Positions 17,916 through 25,950 of a stretch of 64,000 nt of DNA are shown in pieces (the stretch's first letter is position 1; the number at the start of each line of letters is the position of its first letter). A program made the translations under genes and the position numbers. The notes below the pieces were generated by a model. The model worked only from the letters and a program-made list of their open reading frames with translations, ran no database searches and was not told where the DNA came from. This stretch comes from Methylogaea oryzae (GTDB lineage: Bacteria; Pseudomonadota; Gammaproteobacteria; Methylococcales; Methylococcaceae), in NCBI RefSeq assembly GCF_019669985.1, contig NZ_AP019782.1, forward strand, positions 798,501 through 862,500, given 5' to 3'.

Positions 17916-19442
17916 ATGTCGCGCCGGATCGTGAACATCGACTTGAACCGGGTGGAAGGCGACCTGGAATTCCAACTGGAGCTGGAAGGCAGCACCGTGG
18001 CGGATGCCCGCTGCATCGGCACGATGTACCGGGGGTTCGAGCAGATCATGATCGGCCGCGCGCCGAAAGACTCCCTGGTTATCACGCCGCGCATCTGCGG
18101 CATTTGCGGCACGGCGCATTTGTATGCGGCGGTGCTGGCCCTGGAGCAGATCGGCAAGATCGCGGTGCCGCCCAACGCCAGCCGCATCCGCAACCTGTGT
18201 TTGATGGCGGAGACGGTGCAAAGCGACCTGCGCCAGTCGTTTTTGTTCTTCACCGCCGATTTTTGCCACGCCCGTTACGCCGGCCACCCGCTTTATTCCC
18301 AGGCGCTGGAAGCCTTCCAACCGTTCCAGGGCTGGGCGCACCGGGGCACGCTGGAGCATTCGCGCCACATGGTCAAGATCGTCGCCATCTTCGGCGGCCA
18401 GTGGCCGCATTCGTCCTACATGTTGCCCGGCGGTGTCACGACGCCGCCTACCGCCAAGCGCATCGTCGATTGCCAAGCGGTGCTCAACCCGTTGACCCGC
18501 TGGTTCGAGGACAAAATCATCGGCGGCGATTTGGACGACTGGCTGGCGCTGGCGACGGCGGACGAGCTGTGGCGCTGGCTGGAGCGGAGCAAAGCCGCCG
18601 ACGCCGCCGTCGGCTTGCTGACGCGCCTGGCGCGGTCCCTCGACTTGCACCGGCAGGCGCCGGGGACGCCCCATATGCTCAGCTACGGCGCCTATTGCGA
18701 CCCGCAGCATTGGCAGGAAGACGGCCGGCAGTTATGGCGTTCCGGTTTTCTCGACGGCAACGTCGGCGAAGTGGTGCCCTTCGACCAGCAGGCCATTGCC
18801 GAACACGTGGCGTATTCCTGGTTTTTGCCGTACGCGGGCGGGCGCCATCCCTGGCAGGGACAGACCGTGCCCGACTATCAGCCCCATTCCGGCCGTTATA
18901 CCTGGGCCAAGGCACCGCGGTACCGCGACCATGTGGTGCAAACCGGACCCTTGGCGGAACTGCTGGTCGACGGCGAGCCGCTGGTCAGCGCCCTGTATCG
19001 GGACGAAGGCGGCAGCACTTGGCTGCGGCAGTTCGCCCGCCTGCGGCGCACCGGTATATTGCTGGGGCAAATGCGCGAAACCCTGCGGGAATTGGCGGCA
19101 GCGCTGGACCAGCCCCATTATTTGGCGCCGCCCGACGCCTCTTTGCCCGACGGCGAAGGGTACGGCCTGGTGACCGCCGCCCGCGGCGGCTTGGGCCATT
19201 GGCTGCGGGTGGAGGACGGGGTCATCGCCCAGTATCAGGTGGTGACGCCGACGGCGTGGAACGCGTCTCCCAAGGACAGCGCCGGCCGCCACGGGCACTG
19301 GGAGCAAAGCCTGTTGGGCGTTACCCTGCAGGATCCGGACGATCCTTTGGAAATCGGCCACATCATCCGCTCTCACGACCCTTGCCTGGTGTGCACGGTG
19401 CACGTTCTGGGTTCGGATCGCCGCCTGTCCCTGCGGCCTTAG
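17916..19442 (+). CDS. Cytosolic [NiFe] hydrogenase large subunit, group 2-like
   Basis: This 508-residue NiFe-site subunit begins one base after the small-subunit stop. The N-terminal metal motif is RICGICGTAH (about residue 62) and the C-terminal motif is DPCLVCTVH. Twelve residues follow the final His (VLGSDRRLSLRP), the type of tail removed by a maturation protease, and a protease gene comes next. The best-studied H2 sensors (HupV/HoxC, group 2b) have no such tail, so this enzyme is processed like a catalytic hydrogenase. Its genetic link to a cyclic-di-GMP enzyme nevertheless suggests a sensory role; this is inference. Confidence 0.92.
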   Translation: MSRRIVNIDLNRVEGDLEFQLELEGSTVADARCIGTMYRGFEQIMIGRAPKDSLVITPRICGICGTAHLYAAVLALEQIGKIAVPPNASRIRNLCLMAETVQSDLRQSFLFFTADFCHARYAGHPLYSQALEAFQPFQGWAHRGTLEHSRHMVKIVAIFGGQWPHSSYMLPGGVTTPPTAKRIVDCQAVLNPLTRWFEDKIIGGDLDDWLALATADELWRWLERSKAADAAVGLLTRLARSLDLHRQAPGTPHMLSYGAYCDPQHWQEDGRQLWRSGFLDGNVGEVVPFDQQAIAEHVAYSWFLPYAGGRHPWQGQTVPDYQPHSGRYTWAKAPRYRDHVVQTGPLAELLVDGEPLVSALYRDEGGSTWLRQFARLRRTGILLGQMRETLRELAAALDQPHYLAPPDASLPDGEGYGLVTAARGGLGHWLRVEDGVIAQYQVVTPTAWNASPKDSAGRHGHWEQSLLGVTLQDPDDPLEIGHIIRSHDPCLVCTVHVLGSDRRLSLRP

Positions 19443-19446
19443 TTCT

Positions 19447-19911
19447 ATGCCCGCCGGCCGACATATCATCTGCTTCGGCAACGCGCTGCACGGCGACGAC
19501 GGTTTCGGGCCGTACGTTTACGAGCGCTTGCGGGAGCACGCCTGGCCGGACGATGTGCGTTTGTTCAATGCCGCCGTCGCCGGCCTGGATGCGTTGCCCT
19601 GGCTGGAAGACTGCCGCGTGGCGATTCTGGTGGACGCCCTGGCCGGCGGCGGCCGTCCCGGCACGGTGCGCCTGTTCCGGCCGGAACAAATCGACAGTCC
19701 GCAAGCGGATTTGTCCGGACACGCCGCCGGCGTGCCTTATTTGCTGAGGGCCGCCGCCGCCCTGCACGGCACGGCCCCGGAGATCCTGGTGGTCGGCGCC
19801 GAGGTCGAGGCGGTCACGCCTTTCGCTCCCGGATTGACGCCGGCTCTGAGGCGGGCGGCCGAGCGCGTGGCGCGGCTGATCCGGCGGCGCTTGATCGGGG
19901 TGGGGCCGTGA
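19447..19911 (+). CDS. Hydrogenase maturation protease for the group 2-like enzyme
   Basis: This 154-residue protein of the HyaD/HybD/HoxW endopeptidase family probably cleaves the C-terminal tail of the large subunit encoded four bases upstream. Family motifs are FGNALHGDDGFGPYV (metal-binding acidic residue), LVDALAGGG (Asp) and SGHAAGVPYLLRAA (His). Its stop overlaps the start of the next gene (GTGA), coupling it to the Rieske-GGDEF-EAL protein. Confidence 0.88.
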   Translation: MPAGRHIICFGNALHGDDGFGPYVYERLREHAWPDDVRLFNAAVAGLDALPWLEDCRVAILVDALAGGGRPGTVRLFRPEQIDSPQADLSGHAAGVPYLLRAAAALHGTAPEILVVGAEVEAVTPFAPGLTPALRRAAERVARLIRRRLIGVGP

Positions 19912-22526
19912 GGGACACCGTCAGCCGGGTGCGCGTCGAAGGCTTGGCTTTTCTGCAGGACGCCGATCCGCCCCGTTGGTCGGGACATGTGTCGTTGTTG
20001 GGGCAGGCGCGTCCGCTGCACTTGTTGATTTTCGCCACCGCCCAAGGTTACGCGGCGGTGGCCGCCGCCTGTCCCCACGAGGGTTACAACCTCGCCCAAT
20101 GCCCTTTGCAAGGCGACGATACCTTGGTTTGTCCTGCTCACGGCATGCGCGTCGGCCTGCAAGCGAGGGGATTTCCGGTTGATCGGCAAGGGGAGGCGTT
20201 TTTCGTCGCGGCCTCGGCTTTGCCGTCGCCCCTATGCGAAATCGCCGAGCATTCGAACTCCGATTCGGCGGCGGGCACCATCGCGCAGCTCGACAATGAA
20301 ATCGGCCAATTGACCCTGGCCAATTTCAAAAAGGAAAAGCAGATTCTCGCCATCAGCCGCACCATGGAGGCGATGCTGGAGGAGGCTGAGCGGCAGAAGC
20401 TCCAACTCAAGGACGTGGCGTCCAAACAGCAAGCCTTGGCCCGTTTCGTCAATCGGGTTATGGACGGCATGGACGATGTGCTGCTGGTGATCGACACCGA
20501 GGGGCGCATCAAGCAAGCCAACACCGCCGCCCTGCGCGAGCTGGATTTTACGGCGGAAGAATTGCTGGAATCGCCGTTCGACGATTTGCTTTCCGCCGCC
20601 GACCGGGAAAAGCTCTCGCTCCGTTTGCCGGCCCTGCCGTGGGCGGTACGATCCGTGGCGCTGGAAACCGTTCGCTTGGGTAACGGCTATGCCGCCGAGC
20701 ACAGCCTGCACGGCCGGGGCGGGACGATGGCGGGGATTTATCTGCTCAAGGGCAATTTGCTCCATTCCGAGCAAGGCAAGCTGGAAGGCGCCGTTATCAC
20801 CGCCAGCAATATCAGCTTGCTCAAAGATCGCGAAATGAAGCTGCGTTTGAGCGCCAAGGTATTCGAAAACAGCGGCGAAGCCATATTCATCACCGACGCC
20901 CAAGCCAATATCCTCGACGTCAACACCGCGTTTACCACCATCACGGGGTATGAAAAAGGCGAGGCCCGCGGCCGCAACGTGCGTTTTTTGAAATCGGGCC
21001 GCCACGACCACGATTTTTATGTGCGCATGTGGCAGGAGCTGGTTGCCAAGGGCAATTGGCGCGGCGAAATTTGGGATAGGCGCAAAAACGGCCAGGCTTT
21101 CCCTATCCTGCTGACCATCAACGCGCTGATGGACGACGAGGGCTTGGTGAGCCACTACGTCGCCATTTTTTCCGACATCAGCAGCCTCAAGCAAACCGAG
21201 CAGAAGCTGGAGCAGTTGGCTTATTACGATGCCCTGACATCGCTGCCCAACCGCTTTCTGTTCAAGGACCGTTTGGAACACGAATGCCTGCTGGCGCAGC
21301 GCAATCACACCCGCCTGGCGGTGTTCTTCATCGATCTGGACCGTTTCAAGAACGTTAACGATACCCTCGGCCATTGGGCCGGCGACCGCTTGCTGCAGGA
21401 GGTGGCGGGGCGGATCAAGGTCTGCGTGCGCCAGTCCGACACGGTGGCGCGCTTGGGCGGCGACGAGTTCACCGTCATTCTGTCGGGCATCGAGGAGGCC
21501 GGCGACGCGGCGGATGTCGCGCAAAAAATCATTCGTGCCTTGGAAGTGCCGTTGGACATCAATCGCCAGCAAATCTACATCAGCGCCAGCATCGGCATCG
21601 CCCTGGCGCCGGAAGACGGCACCGATTTCACCACGCTGACCAAACACGCCGATGCCGCCATGTACGCCGCCAAGGCGAAAGGCAAGGGCACGTTCCAATA
21701 TTTCGAAGCGCACATGAACGTCGAGGCGCAGCGGCGCATCGAGTTGGAAACCAAGCTGCGCCGCGCTTTGGAAAACGGGGAGTTCGTGCTGTGTTATCAG
21801 CCGAAAGCCGATGTCGGCTTGTCGGGCATCACCGGAGCCGAGGCCTTGGTGCGCTGGCGGCATCCCGCCGACGGCATGATCGCGCCGGATCGGTTCATTC
21901 CCGTCGCGGAGGAAACCGGGCTGATTTATCCCTTGGGCAACTGGATACTGCGTACCGCCTTTTTACAGGCCAAGGCCTGGGCCGCGCGCTTTCCGGGATT
22001 CCGCCTGGCGATCAATCTGTCGGCCCGGCAGTTGTTGGCGGACGAATTTATCGCCGACCTGGCCGACATTCTGCGGGAAACCGGCGTATCGCCCCAATCC
22101 ATCGAGCTGGAAATCACCGAAAGCCTGGTCATGCACGACATCGATACGGCGACGCGACGCTTGCGGTCCATCACCGCACAGGGCATCCGCATCGCCATGG
22201 ACGATTTCGGCACCGGATATTCGTCGTTGTCTTATTTGCAGAAGCTTCCCATCGACATCCTCAAGATCGACCGTTCCTTCATCCAGGAATACACCGGTCC
22301 GCAGGATGTGGAGCGCGCCGCGCTGATCAAGGCGATCATCGCCATGGGGCGCAGCCTCAATATGCGGGTGGTGGCGGAAGGCGTGGAAACGGCGCAGCAG
22401 TTGGAGCTATTGAGCCGCCATGCGTGCGACGAAATCCAAGGGTATCTGCTGTCGCCGGCCATCTCGGCGGAGCAACTGGAATGCTACTGCGCGGATTTCC
22501 CGCAGCGGTCCAAGGCCGTGTCTTAA
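19908..22526 (+). CDS. Rieske-PAS-PAS-GGDEF-EAL cyclic-di-GMP enzyme linked to hydrogenase
   Basis: This 872-residue multidomain protein is translationally coupled to the protease gene (GTG start, GTGA overlap). Its order is a Rieske [2Fe-2S] domain (1-105; ligands C55-P-H57 and C75-P-A-H78), a helical probably coiled-coil linker (125-180), PAS 1 (182-300), PAS 2 (315-428), GGDEF (436-600) and EAL (610-865). The cyclase motif GGDEF (517-521) and the inhibitory RxxD site (R508-D511) are intact. The phosphodiesterase motifs are also intact (EAL 645-647, INLSARQ, LEITES, DDFGTGYSS, EGVET), so both making and degrading c-di-GMP are possible. No membrane segment is seen. Free-standing Rieske proteins accompany some group 1h and 2a hydrogenases as electron acceptors; here that module is fused to a signalling output, which suggests H2-derived electrons set the enzyme's state. 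Confidence 0.9.
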   Translation: MRDTVSRVRVEGLAFLQDADPPRWSGHVSLLGQARPLHLLIFATAQGYAAVAAACPHEGYNLAQCPLQGDDTLVCPAHGMRVGLQARGFPVDRQGEAFFVAASALPSPLCEIAEHSNSDSAAGTIAQLDNEIGQLTLANFKKEKQILAISRTMEAMLEEAERQKLQLKDVASKQQALARFVNRVMDGMDDVLLVIDTEGRIKQANTAALRELDFTAEELLESPFDDLLSAADREKLSLRLPALPWAVRSVALETVRLGNGYAAEHSLHGRGGTMAGIYLLKGNLLHSEQGKLEGAVITASNISLLKDREMKLRLSAKVFENSGEAIFITDAQANILDVNTAFTTITGYEKGEARGRNVRFLKSGRHDHDFYVRMWQELVAKGNWRGEIWDRRKNGQAFPILLTINALMDDEGLVSHYVAIFSDISSLKQTEQKLEQLAYYDALTSLPNRFLFKDRLEHECLLAQRNHTRLAVFFIDLDRFKNVNDTLGHWAGDRLLQEVAGRIKVCVRQSDTVARLGGDEFTVILSGIEEAGDAADVAQKIIRALEVPLDINRQQIYISASIGIALAPEDGTDFTTLTKHADAAMYAAKAKGKGTFQYFEAHMNVEAQRRIELETKLRRALENGEFVLCYQPKADVGLSGITGAEALVRWRHPADGMIAPDRFIPVAEETGLIYPLGNWILRTAFLQAKAWAARFPGFRLAINLSARQLLADEFIADLADILRETGVSPQSIELEITESLVMHDIDTATRRLRSITAQGIRIAMDDFGTGYSSLSYLQKLPIDILKIDRSFIQEYTGPQDVERAALIKAIIAMGRSLNMRVVAEGVETAQQLELLSRHACDEIQGYLLSPAISAEQLECYCADFPQRSKAVS

Positions 22527-22542
22527 AAGCCGGGGCGTTGCC

Positions 22543-23037
22543 TTAGGGCATGCCCGCCAGTGCGTCCCACGACTCGACGGTGGCATTTGCCAGTAACCGC
22601 TCGGTAAACGCCAGCGCCGCCTCGTAATGGCGGCGGGCTTGCGGCGAAACCTCCTCGCCCAGCTCAAACCTCTCTCCCCGTATGCAAAGCACGTAAGCCG
22701 GCGGCGGCGGGCGATGCAGGACTTGCTCGAATACCGGCAGCAGCGCTTCCGGCGGCAGGGCGTGGGTGCTGTGGCCGATGGCCTGGGGTTGGGGACGGTA
22801 GAAATTGAAGGGCGCCGGCGTGCCGTGGCCGGCGTCGATGAACAGCACCAGCTGCCGCTCGGCCATGTCCAGCACGTTTTCCACTTGCAGCTGGAAATCT
22901 TCGATCAGCTCGTAGCGGTCGGAGGCGGCGCCCGCTTCCAGGCGGCGGGCGATTTCCCGCAGCAGCAAGGGGCCTAAGGCATCGTCGCCGCGGCTTTCGT
23001 TGCCGACGGCGAAGATGAGACAAGGAGCGTGGGGCAT
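22543..23037 (-). CDS. hoxW: HoxH maturation protease HoxW
   Basis: This is a 164-residue endopeptidase for the C-terminal tail of HoxH. Motifs are FAVGNESRGDDALGPLLL, LFIDAGHGT and HSTHALPPEALL, giving the acidic and His ligands of the family; GxxxRGDDxLG is typical of HoxW-type proteases. The start at 23037 (MPHAPCL) is preferred because upstream in-frame sequence antiparallels hoxH. It is the last gene of the hox operon and ends 16 bases from the convergent Rieske-GGDEF-EAL gene. Confidence 0.9.
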   Translation of the reverse strand: MPHAPCLIFAVGNESRGDDALGPLLLREIARRLEAGAASDRYELIEDFQLQVENVLDMAERQLVLFIDAGHGTPAPFNFYRPQPQAIGHSTHALPPEALLPVFEQVLHRPPPPAYVLCIRGERFELGEEVSPQARRHYEAALAFTERLLANATVESWDALAGMP

Positions 23038-23108
23038 GGCGGGTGGGCGGTCCCGGCTTTCGAGAAGGCTGATATTTTCCGCCTGGCGGCGGTCGGTTCC
23101 TGAGCGGG

Positions 23109-24575
23109 TTACAAGCCGCGCGACAGTTCGTGTACCTGTTGGCCGGCGGCATCCACCAGTTCCACCTTGAGCGGCATTTTGCCCAGGGCGTGGGTGGCGC
23201 AGGACAGGCAGGGATCGAAAGCGCGGATCGCCACTTCGATGTGGTTGAGCAAGCCTTCGGTGATTTCGTGGCCGTGCAGATAGCGCTTGGCCACGTGGCG
23301 GATGGCTTCGTTCATGGCCTGGTTGTTGTTGGTGGTGGAAACGATCAGGTTGCACATGGTGACCAGGTCGTCATCGTCCACCCGGTAGTGGTGGAACAGG
23401 GTGCCGCGCGGCGCTTCGATGACGCCGATGCCTTCCCGCTTGCGTTCGCCGGTGGCCATGAGCTCGGTGCCGAGGATGTCGTCGTCGTGCAGCAGTTCCT
23501 TGATGCCTTCCACGGCGTGGAGCATTTCGATCATGCGCGTCCAGTGGAAGGCGAGGGAGGCGTGGATCGGGCTGCCGCCGGCGTAGTCCATGAAATCGCG
23601 CCGTTCGTGGTCGGCGAAAGCGGTGGGGATGCTGTCGCAGTTTTGCACGCGGGCCAGCGGCCCCACTTTGTACCAGCCGTCTTCCTTGCCCAGCGCTTTG
23701 ATGAAGGGGAACTTCATGTAGCTCCAAGGACGCACTTCTTCTTCGATGGTCTGGTAGTAGTTGTTGCAGTCCACCCCGTCGAAAATCAGCTTGCCGTCGG
23801 CGTCGCGGGCGCGCAGCTTGCCGTCGTACAAATCCATGGCGCCTTCGTGGCCGACGATGGACAGCATGTTGGAACGGCATAGCCCGAAGCTGTTGTAGAG
23901 GGCGGGGTTGGCGTCGTGCAGTTTTTTCACCAGGTGCACCGCGTCGCGGCTCCAGGCGATCATGGTGTAAACGTCTTTCAGCAGCTCGTCGCGCTCGGCG
24001 ACGGTCAGGGATTTGTTGACGCCGCCGGGGATGGCGCCGGTGCCGTGGATGCGCTTGCCGGCGGTCATGCGGATCACTTCCTGGCCGAACTTGCGCAGCA
24101 GCACGCCCTGCTTGGCGGTTTCCGGGTGGGCTTCCGCCACGCCGACGATGTTGCGCTTGGCCACGTCCGAGTCGAAGCCGAACAGCAAATCCGGCGAGCA
24201 CAGGTGGAAGAAGTGCAGGGCGTGGGATTGCATGATCTGGCCGAAGTGCATCAGCCGGCGGATTTTTTCCGCGGTGGGCGTCAGGTGGTGGGCGCCGACG
24301 ATGGGGTCCATGGCCTTGGAGGCCGCCAGGTGGTGGGACACCGGGCAGATGCCGCACAAACGCTGCACCATCACCGGCACCTCCCAGTAGGGGCGGCCCT
24401 GGATGAAGCGTTCGAAGCCGCGGAATTCCACGATGTGCAAGCGCACCTGGTGGATTTTGTTGTCCTCGTCCAGCAGCAGGGTGACCTTGCCGTGGCCTTC
24501 CACCCGAGAAACGGGGTCGATGGCGACGCGGCGCAGGGTTTCGGGGTGTTCGGCGGTTTCCAGGTGGTAAGTCAT
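23109..24575 (-). CDS. hoxH: NAD-linked [NiFe] hydrogenase large subunit HoxH
   Basis: This is the 488-residue catalytic subunit of the soluble bidirectional group 3d hydrogenase. The nickel motifs are RLCGICPVSHH (about residue 63) and DPCLSCATH. A tail of 26 residues after that His (ALGKMPLKVELVDAAG and on) is removed by HoxW. No export signal is present. With HoxFUY it couples H2 to NAD(H) in the cytoplasm, oxidising H2 under aerobic conditions or releasing it when reductant is in excess. Confidence 0.97.
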   Translation of the reverse strand: MTYHLETAEHPETLRRVAIDPVSRVEGHGKVTLLLDEDNKIHQVRLHIVEFRGFERFIQGRPYWEVPVMVQRLCGICPVSHHLAASKAMDPIVGAHHLTPTAEKIRRLMHFGQIMQSHALHFFHLCSPDLLFGFDSDVAKRNIVGVAEAHPETAKQGVLLRKFGQEVIRMTAGKRIHGTGAIPGGVNKSLTVAERDELLKDVYTMIAWSRDAVHLVKKLHDANPALYNSFGLCRSNMLSIVGHEGAMDLYDGKLRARDADGKLIFDGVDCNNYYQTIEEEVRPWSYMKFPFIKALGKEDGWYKVGPLARVQNCDSIPTAFADHERRDFMDYAGGSPIHASLAFHWTRMIEMLHAVEGIKELLHDDDILGTELMATGERKREGIGVIEAPRGTLFHHYRVDDDDLVTMCNLIVSTTNNNQAMNEAIRHVAKRYLHGHEITEGLLNHIEVAIRAFDPCLSCATHALGKMPLKVELVDAAGQQVHELSRGL

Positions 24576-24603
24576 GGCAGTGGTCCGACTAATACGTTAA
24601 CGG

Positions 24604-24660
24604 GTAGGAGCGGGTTTTCCCGCGATGCTTAGACTGGTCGCGGGCAAGGCCTGCTCCTAC
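24604..24660. repeat. REP-like palindrome between hoxY and hoxH
   Basis: An imperfect inverted repeat starts GTAGGAGCGGG and ends CCTGCTCCTAC, with an inner CCCGCGA...TCGCGGG stem. This is a common REP-type sequence in gammaproteobacteria. It lies in the 105-base gap between hoxY and hoxH and would form a stable RNA hairpin within the operon transcript. Confidence 0.75.
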
Positions 24661-24680
24661 AGGGAATTTAAAGGGAAACC

Positions 24681-25232
24681 TCAGTCATAGTGCAGCAGTT
24701 CGTGGGGCAGGTTGGGTTCCTTGCCGGCCAGAAGGTCCGTCAGCACTTTCCAAATGGTGTCGCCGGAGGGCGGGCAGCCGGGCATGAAGTAATCGACCTT
24801 TACCACTTCGTGGATGGGGTGCACCTTGTCCAGCGGCAGGGGTAATTCCGGGTCGTTGGGAATCAGGCCGTTATGCAGGCCGGGGCTGGTGTGGTAGACC
24901 TCTTCCAGGATCATGGGCAGCGACAACGGGTTTCTTTGCGCCGGCAGGCCGCCGTTGATGGCGCAGGCGCCCACGGCGATGAGGATGTCGCACTGCTGGC
25001 GGAATTCCCGCAGCACGTGGACGTTTTCCGCGTTGCACAAACCGCCTTCGATGAGGCCGATGTCGCACTTGCCGGCATGCTTGATGTCGGTGAGGGGCGA
25101 GCGGTCGAATTCCACCAGTTCCACCAGGTCGAACAGCCGTTCGTCGATGTCCAGGAAGGACATATGGCAGCCGAAACAGCCGGCCAGGGAGGTGGTGGCG
25201 ACTTTGAGCTTTTTCTTTTCCGGTGCGTTCAC
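24681..25232 (-). CDS. hoxY: NAD-linked hydrogenase small subunit HoxY
   Basis: This is a 183-residue small subunit carrying a single proximal [4Fe-4S] cluster. Ligands are in LAGCFGCHMSF, AVGACAINGG and FMPGCPPSGD. It lacks the second half found in group 1 and 2 small subunits, as is usual for group 3d. It starts one base after the hoxU stop and passes electrons to HoxU/HoxF. Confidence 0.96.
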   Translation of the reverse strand: MNAPEKKKLKVATTSLAGCFGCHMSFLDIDERLFDLVELVEFDRSPLTDIKHAGKCDIGLIEGGLCNAENVHVLREFRQQCDILIAVGACAINGGLPAQRNPLSLPMILEEVYHTSPGLHNGLIPNDPELPLPLDKVHPIHEVVKVDYFMPGCPPSGDTIWKVLTDLLAGKEPNLPHELLHYD

Positions 25233-25233
25233 G

Positions 25234-25950
25234 TCAGTCCTCCTTGGCGGGCAGGCGGGAATCGACGTAATCGGCCGCCGGTTTCTTGTCGAACGTCCGC
25301 TGGCCGATGGGCACGGCGAAGCCGACCCGCTTTTTCAGGATCACCCCCACGGGGCATACCTTAGCGGCCATGTCGTCGGCGGAGAAGTCCGTGTCGGCCA
25401 GGCGATGGGAGGCGGCGTTGACCGTGAGGTGGGTGCCGATGCCGCGTCCGCCCAGGGCGAACACGTTCTTGCCGTCCACGTCGCGGCTGGCGCGTACGCA
25501 CAGCGAGCAGAGGATGCAGCGGTTGAACTCCAGCAAATAGTCCGGGTGCGAGGCGTCCACCGGCCGGTTGGGGAAAAAGTGGTCGTAGTGGGGCGTCAGC
25601 ATGTGCAGCTGGTAGGCAGTGGCCTGCAGCTGGCAGTCGCCGCTCTTCTCGCAGGAGGGGCAGAAATGGTTGCCTTCCACGAACAGCATTTGCGTCAAGG
25701 AGCGCCGCTCGTCGTTCAGCTCCTGGGTATCGCTTTCCACCGTCATGCCGGCTTCGGCGCGGCGGGTGCAGGAAGCGGTTTGCCGGCCGTCGATTTTCAC
25801 CGTGCACAGCTTGCAGGAGCCGCTGGGCGGGAACTCCGGATGGTGGCACAGATGCGGAATGTAAGCGCCGGCGTCCAGGGCCGCCTGGATGACGGTTTGG
25901 CCGTCCTCGAAAGGAATTTCCTTGCCGTCCAGAGTGAAGGTTTTGCTCAT
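25234..25950 (-). CDS. hoxU: Diaphorase iron-sulfur subunit HoxU
   Basis: This 238-residue NuoG-like subunit relays electrons between HoxY and HoxF. It has an N-terminal plant-type [2Fe-2S] domain (HHPEFPPSGSCKLC, then ASCTRR), a His/Cys-liganded cluster (NHFCPSCEKSGDCQL) and a [4Fe-4S] motif (RCILCSLCVRASR, with a further Cys in KVCPVG). It overlaps hoxF by four bases. Confidence 0.96.
   Translation of the reverse strand: MSKTFTLDGKEIPFEDGQTVIQAALDAGAYIPHLCHHPEFPPSGSCKLCTVKIDGRQTASCTRRAEAGMTVESDTQELNDERRSLTQMLFVEGNHFCPSCEKSGDCQLQATAYQLHMLTPHYDHFFPNRPVDASHPDYLLEFNRCILCSLCVRASRDVDGKNVFALGGRGIGTHLTVNAASHRLADTDFSADDMAAKVCPVGVILKKRVGFAVPIGQRTFDKKPAADYVDSRLPAKED

Noticed and set aside
23109-24575. 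Possibility that hoxFUYH is a group 3b or NADP-linked enzyme
   Set aside because: The subunit set with NuoE/F-like HoxF, HoxU and a short HoxY is that of group 3d; group 3b enzymes have a different beta/gamma subunit pair.
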